The notes below the pieces were generated by a model, which worked only from the letters and a program-made list of their open reading frames with translations, made no database searches and was not told the DNA's origin. Below are positions 43,803-52,345 of a stretch of 64,000 nucleotides of DNA, one piece after another (positions within the stretch are counted from its first letter, which is position 1; each line of letters starts with the position of its first letter). Origin of the DNA: Glutamicibacter protophormiae (GTDB lineage: Bacteria; Actinomycetota; Actinomycetes; Actinomycetales; Micrococcaceae). The stretch covers positions 108,985 to 172,984 of the forward strand of contig NZ_BMPH01000009.1 of assembly GCF_014647495.1 (NCBI RefSeq), written 5' to 3'. The translations under genes and the position numbers were made by a program.

Positions 43803-45338
43803 GTGTGGGTGAATTCAATTTCCTCTGCCCCGCTGCGTGCCGGACGCAAAGAGTGGTCCGCACTGGTCGTACTGATCCTCGCAGTAACGCTGCTGGCCAT
43901 TGACGGTACCGTCCTCTACATGGCAGTGCCCGCCCTTACCGCCGATCTCGCGCCAACAGCGACACAAATCCTGTGGATCGGCGATATCTATTCCTTCGTA
44001 TTGGCCGGCTTCCTGGTCACCATGGGCAACGTGGCTGACCGGATTGGGCGCAAGAAACTTCTGATGATCGGCAGCGTGTGCTTCGGGCTCGCTTCGGTTC
44101 TCGCGGCATTTGCGCCTAGCCCCGAAATCCTCATTGCAGCCCGCGCGCTGCTGGGCATCGCCGGAGCGACGATCATGCCCTCCACCTTGTCGATCATCCG
44201 CAACCTATTCCATGATCCGATCCAGCGCTCCCGCGCTATCGCCATCTGGTCGGCCGGAGCCATGGCAGGCGGCGCTGTAGGCCCGCTGGTCGGGGGCGCC
44301 TTGCTTGAACACTTCTGGTGGGGCTCGGTCTTCCTCATTAATGTCCCGGTCATAATCCTGATCGTCGTTCTGGGTGCCATGCTGCTGCCCGAGTCCAAGA
44401 ATCCCGATGCAGTGCGGATCGACCTCGTCTCGGCGGTCCTCTCGGTCTGTTCCATCGTGCCGGTGGTCTACGCCATCAAGCATGTAATCAGCGACGGGTT
44501 TGACTATCTGGTGCTGGGTACCTTGCTGTTCGGATTGGCCGCGGGCTTCCTGTTCATTCGCCGGCAGCGGGGTCTCACCACACCCTTGGTGGATATTTCC
44601 CTGTTCAAGATTCCTGCCTTCAGCGGCGCAGTGGCTTCCAATGCGTTGGCAATTTTCGCTTTCTTCGGGCTACTGTTCTTCTTCTCGCAATACCTGCAGT
44701 TGGTGCGCGGTTATTCGCCATTATGGGCAGGCATGGCTGAAATGCCAGCCACCATTGCCTCATTGGCAGTCGTGCTGCTGGTCGGGGTAGTGCTATCCCG
44801 ACTGGGTCTGGGCCGCGCTATCGCCGCAGGTTTGCTGATCGGTGCACTCGGTCTGGCGGCGCTGGGCCTGAGCGAAGGGATGCCGGGCTACATGGGTCTG
44901 GGCATTTCACTGGCTATCATCGGCTTAGGCACCGGGCTGGCCATGACCCTCTCGACAGATGCAGTGGTATCGGCGGCGCCGCCGGCACGCGCTGGTGCTG
45001 CATCCTCGATTTCCGAGACCGCGTATGAAATGGGTATCGCCTTGGGTATCGGCGTGCTCGGGTCGCTTCAGACGGCGATCTACCGAGCGAACCTACAGAT
45101 ACCAGAGGGCACTCCGGACCCGCTTGCCGAAGCCATGAACGAGTCCTTGGCAAGCGCCGCAGGAGCGCTGGGCTCGTCCGACGCCGAGCTGTTGGCAGTG
45201 GCCCAAGGCGCTTTCACCCACGGTATGCAGATCACCGCCTACATCGCATCGCTGCTGCTGGTCATTGCAGCTTTCATCGCCTGGCGGCTCATCCCCTCAA
45301 CGCCGATCTCCAAGGAGGAAACCCGTGCCGAGCACTGA
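43803..45338 (+). CDS. MFS drug efflux transporter, DHA2 family (14 helices)
   Basis: A 511-residue antiporter of the QacA/SmvA type that would export drugs or organic cations with the proton gradient. It has about 14 helices and the DHA2 motifs LAIDGTVLYMAVPALTADL (helix 1), GNVADRIGRKKLLMIGS, ARALLGIAGATIMPSTLSII and the motif-C-like GAMAGGAVGPLVGGALLEHFWW. The start may be GTG 43803 or GTG 43809; neither has a clear ribosome site, and the 5' leader is very short. It is coupled to the TetR gene by a 14-nt overlap. Confidence 0.87.
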   Translation: MWVNSISSAPLRAGRKEWSALVVLILAVTLLAIDGTVLYMAVPALTADLAPTATQILWIGDIYSFVLAGFLVTMGNVADRIGRKKLLMIGSVCFGLASVLAAFAPSPEILIAARALLGIAGATIMPSTLSIIRNLFHDPIQRSRAIAIWSAGAMAGGAVGPLVGGALLEHFWWGSVFLINVPVIILIVVLGAMLLPESKNPDAVRIDLVSAVLSVCSIVPVVYAIKHVISDGFDYLVLGTLLFGLAAGFLFIRRQRGLTTPLVDISLFKIPAFSGAVASNALAIFAFFGLLFFFSQYLQLVRGYSPLWAGMAEMPATIASLAVVLLVGVVLSRLGLGRAIAAGLLIGALGLAALGLSEGMPGYMGLGISLAIIGLGTGLAMTLSTDAVVSAAPPARAGAASSISETAYEMGIALGIGVLGSLQTAIYRANLQIPEGTPDPLAEAMNESLASAAGALGSSDAELLAVAQGAFTHGMQITAYIASLLLVIAAFIAWRLIPSTPISKEETRAEH

Positions 45339-45945
45339 ACCAGTCACCGGGCGTGATGCTACCCGGGATAAGGAACGCACACGACGGGCGCTCATCGATG
45401 CGGCCACCGCACTTTTTTCTACTCACGGCGCCGGAGTGAGCTTGGCTGACATCGCAGCCCGGGCCGGGGTGTCCAAAGGTGCATTGACCCACCACTTTGC
45501 CAGCCGCAGCGCGCTTGAAGAGGCAGTGATGACTGACGGCGCGCAGCAATTCTGGGATGAGGTTCACGCGCATATCGACCTCGCGGAAAACCGCCCCGGA
45601 ATGCTTATGCGTGGATATATCAGGGCGCTGACAGGGAACAGCGCGATCATGAGGCAGATCTTCTCGCCAACTTACCTGCTCCAAATCATGGGCAATGAGC
45701 AGGTGGCCCAGAATCTCATGGAGCAAGATGCCGCGTCTTGGCGTGAAGCATTTGCCGCGGACGGACTGAGCCAGCCCGCCTCGCTCATGTTGCGTTTTGC
45801 CGCGGAAGGGATAGCCATGTCAATGAACTCTCCATACATAACCGCCGAGGAGTTGGACGTAACGCGTCAGTATTTGCTGGGGCTGGCTGAGAGCGGCAGA
45901 CCCAGCCTATTGGATCCTTCTCGGCCGCCAGCGGATACGGTGTGA
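45325..45945 (+). CDS. TetR-family repressor of the adjacent efflux pump
   Basis: A 206-residue regulator. GTG 45325 follows AAGGAGG (45312-45318), inside the end of the transporter gene. The HTH reads RRALIDAATALFSTHGAGVS and LADIAARAGVSKGALTHHFA. The all-helical C-terminal domain should bind the pump substrate or an analogue. The perfect palindrome before the pump gene is the expected operator, making a self-contained substrate-induced resistance cassette. I see no sign that it controls other genes here. Confidence 0.87.
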   Translation: MPSTEPVTGRDATRDKERTRRALIDAATALFSTHGAGVSLADIAARAGVSKGALTHHFASRSALEEAVMTDGAQQFWDEVHAHIDLAENRPGMLMRGYIRALTGNSAIMRQIFSPTYLLQIMGNEQVAQNLMEQDAASWREAFAADGLSQPASLMLRFAAEGIAMSMNSPYITAEELDVTRQYLLGLAESGRPSLLDPSRPPADTV

Positions 45946-46074
45946 ACTGACAGTCTCCAGCCTGCATCCCACTGAACGCCAACGGCGATGATTGAACCTG
46001 GAAATGCTGGGTCGCGTCGAACCAGCTGGTAACGGTTTAGCCACGATTGCGCCGGAGGCGCCGCCTTAGAATCG

Positions 46075-46640
46075 ATGCAGGGGCCAAGTGGACCCGCAGT
46101 CCAGTGCGAACCGTTCATTTTGATCCCGCACCCGGTCGCCGATCTCCGAGATTTCGTGAACAACCGGGACAACCACCTGAGGAGCAAGTTCGGCGAACCC
46201 GAGCGCGAGGCCGAGATGTGGCGCCATAGGCCAAAATGCAACTCCGCGGCAGCGCAGGTTTCTCCTCTCTGCCGTATGACTGGCATGACTTCGTCCCCGC
46301 GAACCTCTGGGACGAAGCCTCGGGAATTCAGTTTGAACTGGCTGAAGAGCTCATGCTCCCGGAGGAGGCGGACCGGGTGTTTCCAGACATGCCCACCCTG
46401 CTATGCATGCGCGGCAAGACACGCCCGACGCTCTTTGCTGCCGAGGCCCAAACCGTCATCGTTGATCCCAAGGAGTTCATTCCGGGCATACTCGAAGAGG
46501 CGAACTCTACTATTCAGTGGGTTGAAGCCAACAGAGGAAAGGACGAATCTGGGAATCTCCAGCGTATCCATTCAATTCGCGAAGATTTTCGTGACTGTGC
46601 GCCATACCTCTGGGGAGTTCAGGCGCGCTGGCCGCGTTGC
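46075..46640 (+). pseudogene. Orphan gene split by a -1 frameshift, family not recognised
   Basis: Two adjoining frames read as one protein. Frame one, from ATG 46075, gives CEPFILIPHPVADLRDFVNN and EPEREAEMWRHRPK. At the AAAA run (46233-46236) the coding look moves by -1 to FSSLPYDWHDFVPANLWDEA, FELAEELMLPEEADRVFPDM and TVIVDPKEFIPGILEE. Third-position G+C is high in each frame only on its own side of the shift. There is no clear end: both frames run on to the hairpin at 46667. I do not recognise the family. It may be a decayed gene, a sequencing error or a frameshifted gene. The rest of 45946-46725 holds nothing else. Confidence 0.4.
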
Positions 46641-46666
46641 ACCGATAGCAGGCGCTTTTTGGCAAC

Positions 46667-46707
46667 GACAAAATGTCCGCTGGATCTGATCCGGCGGACG
46701 TTTTGTC
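46667..46707 (-). terminator. Hairpin downstream of the Lrp-family gene
   Basis: GACAAAATGTCCGC (46667-46680) pairs with GCGGACGTTTTGTC (46694-46707) with one wobble pair. It begins 19 nt past the leftward lrp stop and could also end plus-strand transcription from the orphan gene. Confidence 0.7.
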
Positions 46708-46725
46708 TTCGGGTGGTTTGCCCGC

Positions 46726-47178
46726 TTAGCGGGTGTCGGTGTCCTCGAAAATCAGCAGCGTCTGGGTATCCAGCACCGTGGGAAGTGCCTGCAGCTCCTC
46801 GAACACCACCCGGCGCAGATCAAGATTGTCCTTGGCGCGTACCAGCAGGATCACATCGAAGTTTCCGCCGACCAGACCGATGTGGTGCACCTCCGGGATC
46901 GACGCCAGATGGTCGCGCAGTTCCCGCCAGGAGTGCTGGCGCAGCTTCAATGTCACGTAGGCACTAGCCTTGAGGCCTGTTTTCACCGGGTCGATGACCA
47001 CCGTGTAGCGGGTGATCACCCCGGCATCCTGGAGCTTGGCGATTCGCGAGTACGCGTGGGCTCGGGAGACATGGACTTTCTGCGCGACGGTGGTGACCGA
47101 CTGCCGGCCGTCGCTGGTGAGTTCGGCCAGGATTGCGCGGTCGACATCATCCAGTTTCAGTTCCGCATCAGCGGCCAT
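46726..47178 (-). CDS. Lrp/AsnC-family regulator, BkdR-like
   Basis: A 150-residue regulator with an N-terminal HTH (VDRAILAELTSDGRQSVTTV and VSRAHAYSRIAKLQDAGVIT) and a C-terminal RAM ligand domain (VHHIGLVGGNFDVILLVRAK). The ATG ending at 47178 follows AAGGAG; 15 extra codons upstream are unlikely. It is divergent from a branched-chain 2-oxoacid dehydrogenase operon, the usual setting of BkdR-type activators or repressors that respond to branched-chain amino acids. That role is inferred from position. Confidence 0.88.
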   Translation of the reverse strand: MAADAELKLDDVDRAILAELTSDGRQSVTTVAQKVHVSRAHAYSRIAKLQDAGVITRYTVVIDPVKTGLKASAYVTLKLRQHSWRELRDHLASIPEVHHIGLVGGNFDVILLVRAKDNLDLRRVVFEELQALPTVLDTQTLLIFEDTDTR

Positions 47179-47229
47179 CTGTACTCCTTGCAAGCGGGTC
47201 GGACGAGTCATCGTCAAACTCATTTTCTT

Positions 47230-47315
47230 GATACGAATCGTCTACGAGTATACGTATCCCATGCTCAACTTTCCATGATTAGCGCCGGGAGTGGATACAG
47301 ATTGCCACTGATACG
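47230..47315. promoter_or_regulatory. GATACG boxes in the lrp/bkd divergent region
   Basis: GATACG occurs at 47230-47235, inverted as CGTATC at 47253-47258 and again direct at 47310-47315. The first two form a spaced inverted repeat (GATACGAATC, then GAGTATACGTATC). The region is AT-rich and lies between the divergent starts, so it is a candidate Lrp-family binding array. Confidence 0.4.
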
Positions 47316-47404
47316 CATAATTGGTTGCAAATGATGTTTTGGTGAAGCCAGTCACAGGTATGGGTGACGCAGGACCTTCGCAGTACTACGAAAGGTGGGA
47401 GAAC

Positions 47405-48568
47405 ATGAGCACCGACGCACACGCGGATCGCATGACTGAAGTCAGCGACAAATTCGGGATCACCCCGGAAGACTACATGCTGCCGGCGCGGCACATGATC
47501 AACCTTCTGGATCCGGATGGAACCCTCCGTCCGCAGGACAAGCAGGGCACCGAACCGGGCCACGAGTACCCGCTGCCGAGCCCCGCCCGGCTCATGGAAG
47601 CCTATTCCGCGCTGGTCACCGGCCGCCGCGTCAACGACCAGAACTCCGCCCTGGTGCGTCAGGGCCGCATGGCCGTCTACCCGTCCAGCCACGGCCAGGA
47701 AGCCTGCCAGGTTGCCGCCGCACTGTGCCTTGAAGAGGGCGACTGGCTGTTCCCGACCTACCGCGACACCGTGGCCGTGCTGACCAAGGGCGTCGCGCCG
47801 ATGGAAGTCATGACCAGCTTCCGCGGCGAATGGCACTGCGGCTACGACCCGAAGGCCTACAACTGCGCCCCGATGGCCACCCCGCTGACCACCCAGCTGC
47901 TGCACGCGGTGGGCGTCGCCCACGCGGCCAAGTTGCGCGGGGAAAACACCGTTGTGGTCGCCATGTGCGGCGACGGCGCCACCAGCGAGGGCGACTTCCA
48001 CGAAGCGCTGAACTTCGCCGCGGTGTTCAACCTCCCGGTGATCTTCTTCGTGCAGAACAACAAGTACGCGATCTCCGTGCCGTTCTCCCAGCAGTCCGCC
48101 GCCCCGTCCTTGGCCCACAAGGCCGTGGGCTACGGCATGGCCGGCGAGCGCGTGGACGGCAACGACCTGATGGCGCTGATGTCGGTCATGACCCGCGCCG
48201 TGCGCCTGGCCCGCGAGGGCAACGGCCCGCTGCTGGTCGAGGCCCACACCTACCGCATGCAGGCCCACACCAACGCGGACGACGACAAGCGCTACCGCGA
48301 GGACTCGGAGGTCGCTGAGTGGAAGGCCAAGGACCCGGTCATCCGCATCCAGTCCTACCTGGATGACGCCGGGCTGCTGACCGAGCAGGCCGCCGCCGAT
48401 ATCTCGCAGAAGGCGGAGGCCGTGGCCAAGACCCTGCGCGACGGCATGAACCAGGACGCGGACACCGATCCGCTGGAACTGTTTGAGCACGTCTACTCTT
48501 CCAAGACCCCGCAGATGGCCGAGCAGCAGGCGCTGCTCGCCGACGAACTAGCCCGTGAGGAGGCCTAG
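47405..48568 (+). CDS. bkdA: Branched-chain 2-oxoacid dehydrogenase E1 alpha subunit
   Basis: Thiamine-diphosphate E1 alpha chain of 387 residues. The cofactor motif is CGDGATSEGDFHEALNFA ending at VQNN, and the catalytic and phospho-loop regions follow (RMQAHTNADDDKRYRE). The N-terminal YPSSHGQEACQVAAAL is typical of branched-chain rather than pyruvate enzymes, though acetoin or pyruvate substrates cannot be excluded. ATG 47405 has GGGAG before it. Longer in-frame starts (47360, 47321) exist. The next gene starts 1 nt after its stop. Confidence 0.88.
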   Translation: MSTDAHADRMTEVSDKFGITPEDYMLPARHMINLLDPDGTLRPQDKQGTEPGHEYPLPSPARLMEAYSALVTGRRVNDQNSALVRQGRMAVYPSSHGQEACQVAAALCLEEGDWLFPTYRDTVAVLTKGVAPMEVMTSFRGEWHCGYDPKAYNCAPMATPLTTQLLHAVGVAHAAKLRGENTVVVAMCGDGATSEGDFHEALNFAAVFNLPVIFFVQNNKYAISVPFSQQSAAPSLAHKAVGYGMAGERVDGNDLMALMSVMTRAVRLAREGNGPLLVEAHTYRMQAHTNADDDKRYREDSEVAEWKAKDPVIRIQSYLDDAGLLTEQAAADISQKAEAVAKTLRDGMNQDADTDPLELFEHVYSSKTPQMAEQQALLADELAREEA

Positions 48569-48569
48569 C

Positions 48570-49652
48570 ATGACTACCACCACTTCGCGGGTGAACCCGA
48601 ACGTCTCCGATGCGACCGCCCGTGCAGCGGCCAAGGCCGCCAACGAGAACCAGCCGGTCACCTTCGGCAAGGCATTGAATACCGCGCTGGCCGATGCCCT
48701 GACCGCCGAGCAGTCGGTGGTCATCTTCGGCGAGGACGTGGGAACGCTCGGCGGCGTTTTCCGCATCACCGACGGGTTGACCGCCCGCTTCGGCTCCGAG
48801 CGCTGCTTCGACACCCCGCTGGCCGAATCCGGCATCGTGGGCATGGCCATCGGCATGGCGATGAACGGGATGCGCCCGGTCATCGAAATGCAGTTCGACG
48901 CGTTCGCCTACCCGGCCTTCGAGCAAATCGCCTCGCACGTGGCCAAGATGCGCAACCGCACCCAGGGCCGCCTGCCGCTGCCGATGGTCATCCGCATCCC
49001 TTACGCCGGCGGCGTGGGCGGCGTGGAACACCACTGCGATTCCTCCGAGGCCTACTACGCCCACACCCCGGGCCTGAAGGTCTTCACCCCGGCCACCGTG
49101 GCCGACGCCTACCTGATGCTGCGCGAAGCCATCGATTCCGAGGACCCGGTGGTCTTCTTCGAGCCGAAGAAGCTGTACTGGTCCAAGGAACAGGTCAACC
49201 TCGAAGAGCTGGCCCAACAGTACGAGTCCGGCAAGGCGGCGCGAACCGAGGGCAAGGCGCGTATTGCGCGCGCCGGATCCGACGCCACGCTGATCACCTA
49301 TGGGCCGAGCGTGTCCACCTGCATGCAGGCCGCCAAGGTCGCAGCGGAGGAGGGCATCAGCCTGGAAGTCATCGACATCCGCACCATCGTTCCGTTCGAC
49401 GACGAATCGATGGCAGCTTCGGTGCGCAAGACCGGTCGTGCCATCGTGGTGGCTGAAGCCCAGGGCTTCGCCTCCGTGGCCAGCGAAATCGTTGCCCGCG
49501 TGCAGGAGCGCTGCTTCCATTCGCTGGCGGCCCCGGTGCTGCGTGTGACCGGCTTTGACATCCCGTTCCCGGCGCCAACGCTGGAGAAGTACAACCTGCC
49601 AAGCGTCGAGCGCATCCTGGATACGGTCGACCAGCTCCAGTGGGAGGCCTAA
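48570..49652 (+). CDS. bkdB: Branched-chain 2-oxoacid dehydrogenase E1 beta subunit
   Basis: A 360-residue transketolase-like chain. Marks are VVIFGEDVGTLGGVFRITDG, TPLAESGIVGMAIGMAMNG, EMQFDAFAYPAFEQI and the C-terminal domain with RIARAGSDATLITYG and ITVPFDD-like TIVPFDDESM. ATG 48570 has GAGGAGG (48557-48563). It forms the alpha2beta2 E1 with the previous gene product and decarboxylates the 2-oxoacid onto the lipoyl arm of E2. Confidence 0.9.
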   Translation: MTTTTSRVNPNVSDATARAAAKAANENQPVTFGKALNTALADALTAEQSVVIFGEDVGTLGGVFRITDGLTARFGSERCFDTPLAESGIVGMAIGMAMNGMRPVIEMQFDAFAYPAFEQIASHVAKMRNRTQGRLPLPMVIRIPYAGGVGGVEHHCDSSEAYYAHTPGLKVFTPATVADAYLMLREAIDSEDPVVFFEPKKLYWSKEQVNLEELAQQYESGKAARTEGKARIARAGSDATLITYGPSVSTCMQAAKVAAEEGISLEVIDIRTIVPFDDESMAASVRKTGRAIVVAEAQGFASVASEIVARVQERCFHSLAAPVLRVTGFDIPFPAPTLEKYNLPSVERILDTVDQLQWEA

Positions 49653-49653
49653 A

Positions 49654-51114
49654 TTGAGCATTAAGACGTTCCTGCTGCCCGACCTGGGTGAAGGGTTGAC
49701 CGAGGCGGAACTGGTGCGCTGGATGATCGCCGAAGGCGATTCGGTCATCGTCGACCAGCCCATCGCCGAGGTGGAGACCGCCAAGTCGCTGGTGGAGATC
49801 CCGTGCCCGTTCGAAGGCGTGGTCTCGACGCTGCACGGCGACGCCGGTCAGATGATGCTGGTGGACGAGCCGTTCATTTCGGTGAACACCGCAGGCGACG
49901 AGCCGGAAGCCGCGGCCCCTGCGGCCACCGAGCCCGCCGCTGAACCGTCCTCCGAGGGCGCGCTGTCCTACCGCGAAGAGGAAATGGCCGGCGCCCAGGC
50001 GCCGGAGGAAGCCGACGCCGACGAGGCCAGCGGCAACGTGCTGATCGGCTACGGCACCGGTGCCTCCAAGCCGAGCACCAGTCGCCGTCGCCGCCCGCGT
50101 GCCGGCATCACCACCGCGGCCGCGTCCAGCGAGACCTCCACCCAGGCCGTGCGGGTCATCAACCCGCTGGTGCGCAAGCTGGCCCGCGAGAACTCCATCG
50201 ACATCCACGCCGTGAGCGGCACGGGCCCCGAGGGCCTGGTCCTGCGTGCCGATGTCCAGGCGCTGATCGTCCAGGGGCAGCCAGCCGCAGCTATTGCCGC
50301 TGCACCGGCAGCCCCGGTGGCCGCTCCTGCGTCGGCCGCTGCACCGGCACCGGCCACACCGGCCAAGGCCGCTGCTGCCACTGCCGCTGGAGAAGACAAG
50401 CGCACCGGCCTGCCGGTGGCTTCCAGCCAGGTGCTCGCCGGCGTGCGCAAGACCATTGCCGCCGCCATGAGCACCTCGCGCCGGGAAATCCCGGAAGCGA
50501 CCGTGTGGGTGGACGTGGATGTCACCAAACTGCTGAAGCTGCGTGGAAAGATCAAGGAATCCGAGGGGCAGGCGCCGAGCATCATGGCGCTGATCTCCCG
50601 CTTCGCCGTGGCCGGCCTGCAACGCTTCCCCGAGCTGAACAGCCGCATCGACGTGGAGTCCGACGGCTCGCTGCGACACACCATCTTCGACGGGGTCAAC
50701 CTGGGTTTCGCGGCCCAGACCGACCGCGGCCTGGTGGTTCCGAACGTGCGCGATGCCCACAAGTTGAACGCCAACGAGCTGTCGGCCGAGTTCGCCCGCC
50801 TGGCCGGGGTAGCCCGCGAAGGCAAGGCCGGGGTCTCCGACCTGTCGGGCAGCACCTTCACTATCAACAACTACGGGGTGTTCAACGTGGACGGCTCCGC
50901 GGCGATCATCAACTACCCGGAAGCGGCCATCCTCGGCCTGGGCCGGATCGTTGAGAAGCCATGGGTGGTCAACGGAAAAATCAAGGTCCGTTCCATCTGC
51001 GAACTGACCCTGAGCTTCGACCACCGCGTTTGCGACGGCGGCACCGCTGCCGGCTTCCTGCGCTACGTGGCCGACGCGATGACCGATCCGAAGAAGGCCC
51101 TGTCTACCCTGTAG
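49654..51114 (+). CDS. bkdC: Dihydrolipoamide acyltransferase E2 of the 2-oxoacid dehydrogenase
   Basis: A 486-residue E2 core. The lipoyl domain has the modified lysine Lys44 in EVETAKSLVEIPCPFEG. Next comes an acidic and Ala/Pro-rich linker, the subunit-binding domain (VINPLVRKLARENSIDIHAV), a second Ala/Pro linker around residues 205-245, and the catalytic domain ending LSFDHRVCDGGTAAGF with the active His and Asp. The TTG start at 49654 follows GGGAGG and lies one nt past the bkdB stop. No E3 gene is in the window, so a shared lipoamide dehydrogenase elsewhere is expected. Confidence 0.93.
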   Translation: MSIKTFLLPDLGEGLTEAELVRWMIAEGDSVIVDQPIAEVETAKSLVEIPCPFEGVVSTLHGDAGQMMLVDEPFISVNTAGDEPEAAAPAATEPAAEPSSEGALSYREEEMAGAQAPEEADADEASGNVLIGYGTGASKPSTSRRRRPRAGITTAAASSETSTQAVRVINPLVRKLARENSIDIHAVSGTGPEGLVLRADVQALIVQGQPAAAIAAAPAAPVAAPASAAAPAPATPAKAAAATAAGEDKRTGLPVASSQVLAGVRKTIAAAMSTSRREIPEATVWVDVDVTKLLKLRGKIKESEGQAPSIMALISRFAVAGLQRFPELNSRIDVESDGSLRHTIFDGVNLGFAAQTDRGLVVPNVRDAHKLNANELSAEFARLAGVAREGKAGVSDLSGSTFTINNYGVFNVDGSAAIINYPEAAILGLGRIVEKPWVVNGKIKVRSICELTLSFDHRVCDGGTAAGFLRYVADAMTDPKKALSTL

Positions 51115-51127
51115 ACGGCCTGGCGCG

Positions 51128-51170
51128 GGCCCCGCTGCCTGGGAACATTTCCCTGGCGGCGGGGCCTTTT
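51128..51170 (+). terminator. Rho-independent terminator of the bkd operon
   Basis: The arms at 51128-51145 and 51149-51166 pair over 18 bp with one mismatch and one wobble, followed by TTTT. It begins 14 nt after the E2 stop. Confidence 0.85.
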
Positions 51171-51342
51171 CCGTCTCCTCCGGCCGAGCGTGCGTTTCGG
51201 GGGATTAATTGGCAAGTCAAGGGACATTTCCTAGACTTGAACATGACTTATCCGGCGGACGGCCCGACAACGGGCGGCCCGTCGATGCCGAAAGGGGCAG
51301 ATCATTTCCAGCGAACGCGTTGAGGCCAGAAACCGCACAGCA

Positions 51343-52329
51343 TTGCTTATCCTGCTATTCCTGCCCATCGCGGTGATCGCGTTGACCCGGACGCTGCTGG
51401 GGGATTCCCTGCCCAGCATTACCGCAACCCACTGGTCGGACAGTGCCTTGCCGGACGGGTTCACCGACAGCGCGGTGTTCTTTACCGCCTCCATGACCTT
51501 CGCAATCCTCGGAAGCCTGGTCGGGTGGGTTTCGCTGTATCTGACCCGTAAGCCCATGGTGCTGCTGGGGCTGCTCTTCGTGGGAAGCCTGACCACCTGG
51601 ACCAGTGCAGGGGTCTACGTTTCCAGTTCGGTGCCTACCGCGCTCGCCGGGGACCCGACGCAAGCCGTGGCAGGACCATGGATCTTTGCCAGCATCGCTG
51701 CGACCCTGGTCAGCCTCGTGCCGCTGTGGATCTGCGGAGTCTTCCAGCAATACCAGCTCAACCGCCAGAACAAACGCCGCGACCGCCTGGCCCAAGCCCG
51801 CGGGAAGCAGCCGGCGACCGCGGTCGAGACCTCACCGGTGGTTCCGGTCGAACCCGGGCAGGAGTTCAGCGAAACCATGAATGCCCCGGGCTGGTTGTGG
51901 TTGCTGGGGATTTTCATGGCGGGAATGGGCGTTTTCATGATCGCCATGAACGCCAGTGGAGGAGGCGACACCGTCAGCCTGGTCATGGGCATCGCCTTCA
52001 TTGTTCTGCTCACCCCGCTGGTCTTCGGATTGGCCAGGATCCGTGTGACGATTGCCGGCGGCAGGCTGCGCGTTTCCAGTGCCGTATTCGCTTTCCCGCT
52101 GCGCACCATCGATGTCAAGGACATGGAATCGGTGCTCGCCGAGGAAATCCAGCCCATGGAATGGGGTGGCTGGGGATGGCGTTTCTTTCCCGGCGGGTCA
52201 GCCGTGGTGATGCGCCGTCATGAGGGCCTGGCGGTTGAATTGAAGGACAAACGCCGCTTCGCGGTCACGATCCCGCGTGCCGGACAGGCCGCCGCACAGC
52301 TGAACGCATTGATCAACCAAGGACGCTAA
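51343..52329 (+). CDS. DUF1648-type membrane protein
   Basis: 328 residues from TTG 51343, with about six transmembrane segments. After the first comes the DUF1648 signature SITATHWSDSALPDGF. The C-terminal third is a soluble beta-rich domain (RVTIAGGRLRVSSAVFAFPL) resembling a PH-like module. TTG 51343 has no ribosome site. An in-frame ATT at 51304 lies 6 nt after AAGGGG and would add a positive-inside leader SSERVEARNRTA, so the true start may be upstream. The function is unknown. It is convergent with the PAP2 gene. Confidence 0.7.
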   Translation: MLILLFLPIAVIALTRTLLGDSLPSITATHWSDSALPDGFTDSAVFFTASMTFAILGSLVGWVSLYLTRKPMVLLGLLFVGSLTTWTSAGVYVSSSVPTALAGDPTQAVAGPWIFASIAATLVSLVPLWICGVFQQYQLNRQNKRRDRLAQARGKQPATAVETSPVVPVEPGQEFSETMNAPGWLWLLGIFMAGMGVFMIAMNASGGGDTVSLVMGIAFIVLLTPLVFGLARIRVTIAGGRLRVSSAVFAFPLRTIDVKDMESVLAEEIQPMEWGGWGWRFFPGGSAVVMRRHEGLAVELKDKRRFAVTIPRAGQAAAQLNALINQGR

Positions 52330-52345
52330 CCGGTATCGCGGCGAG

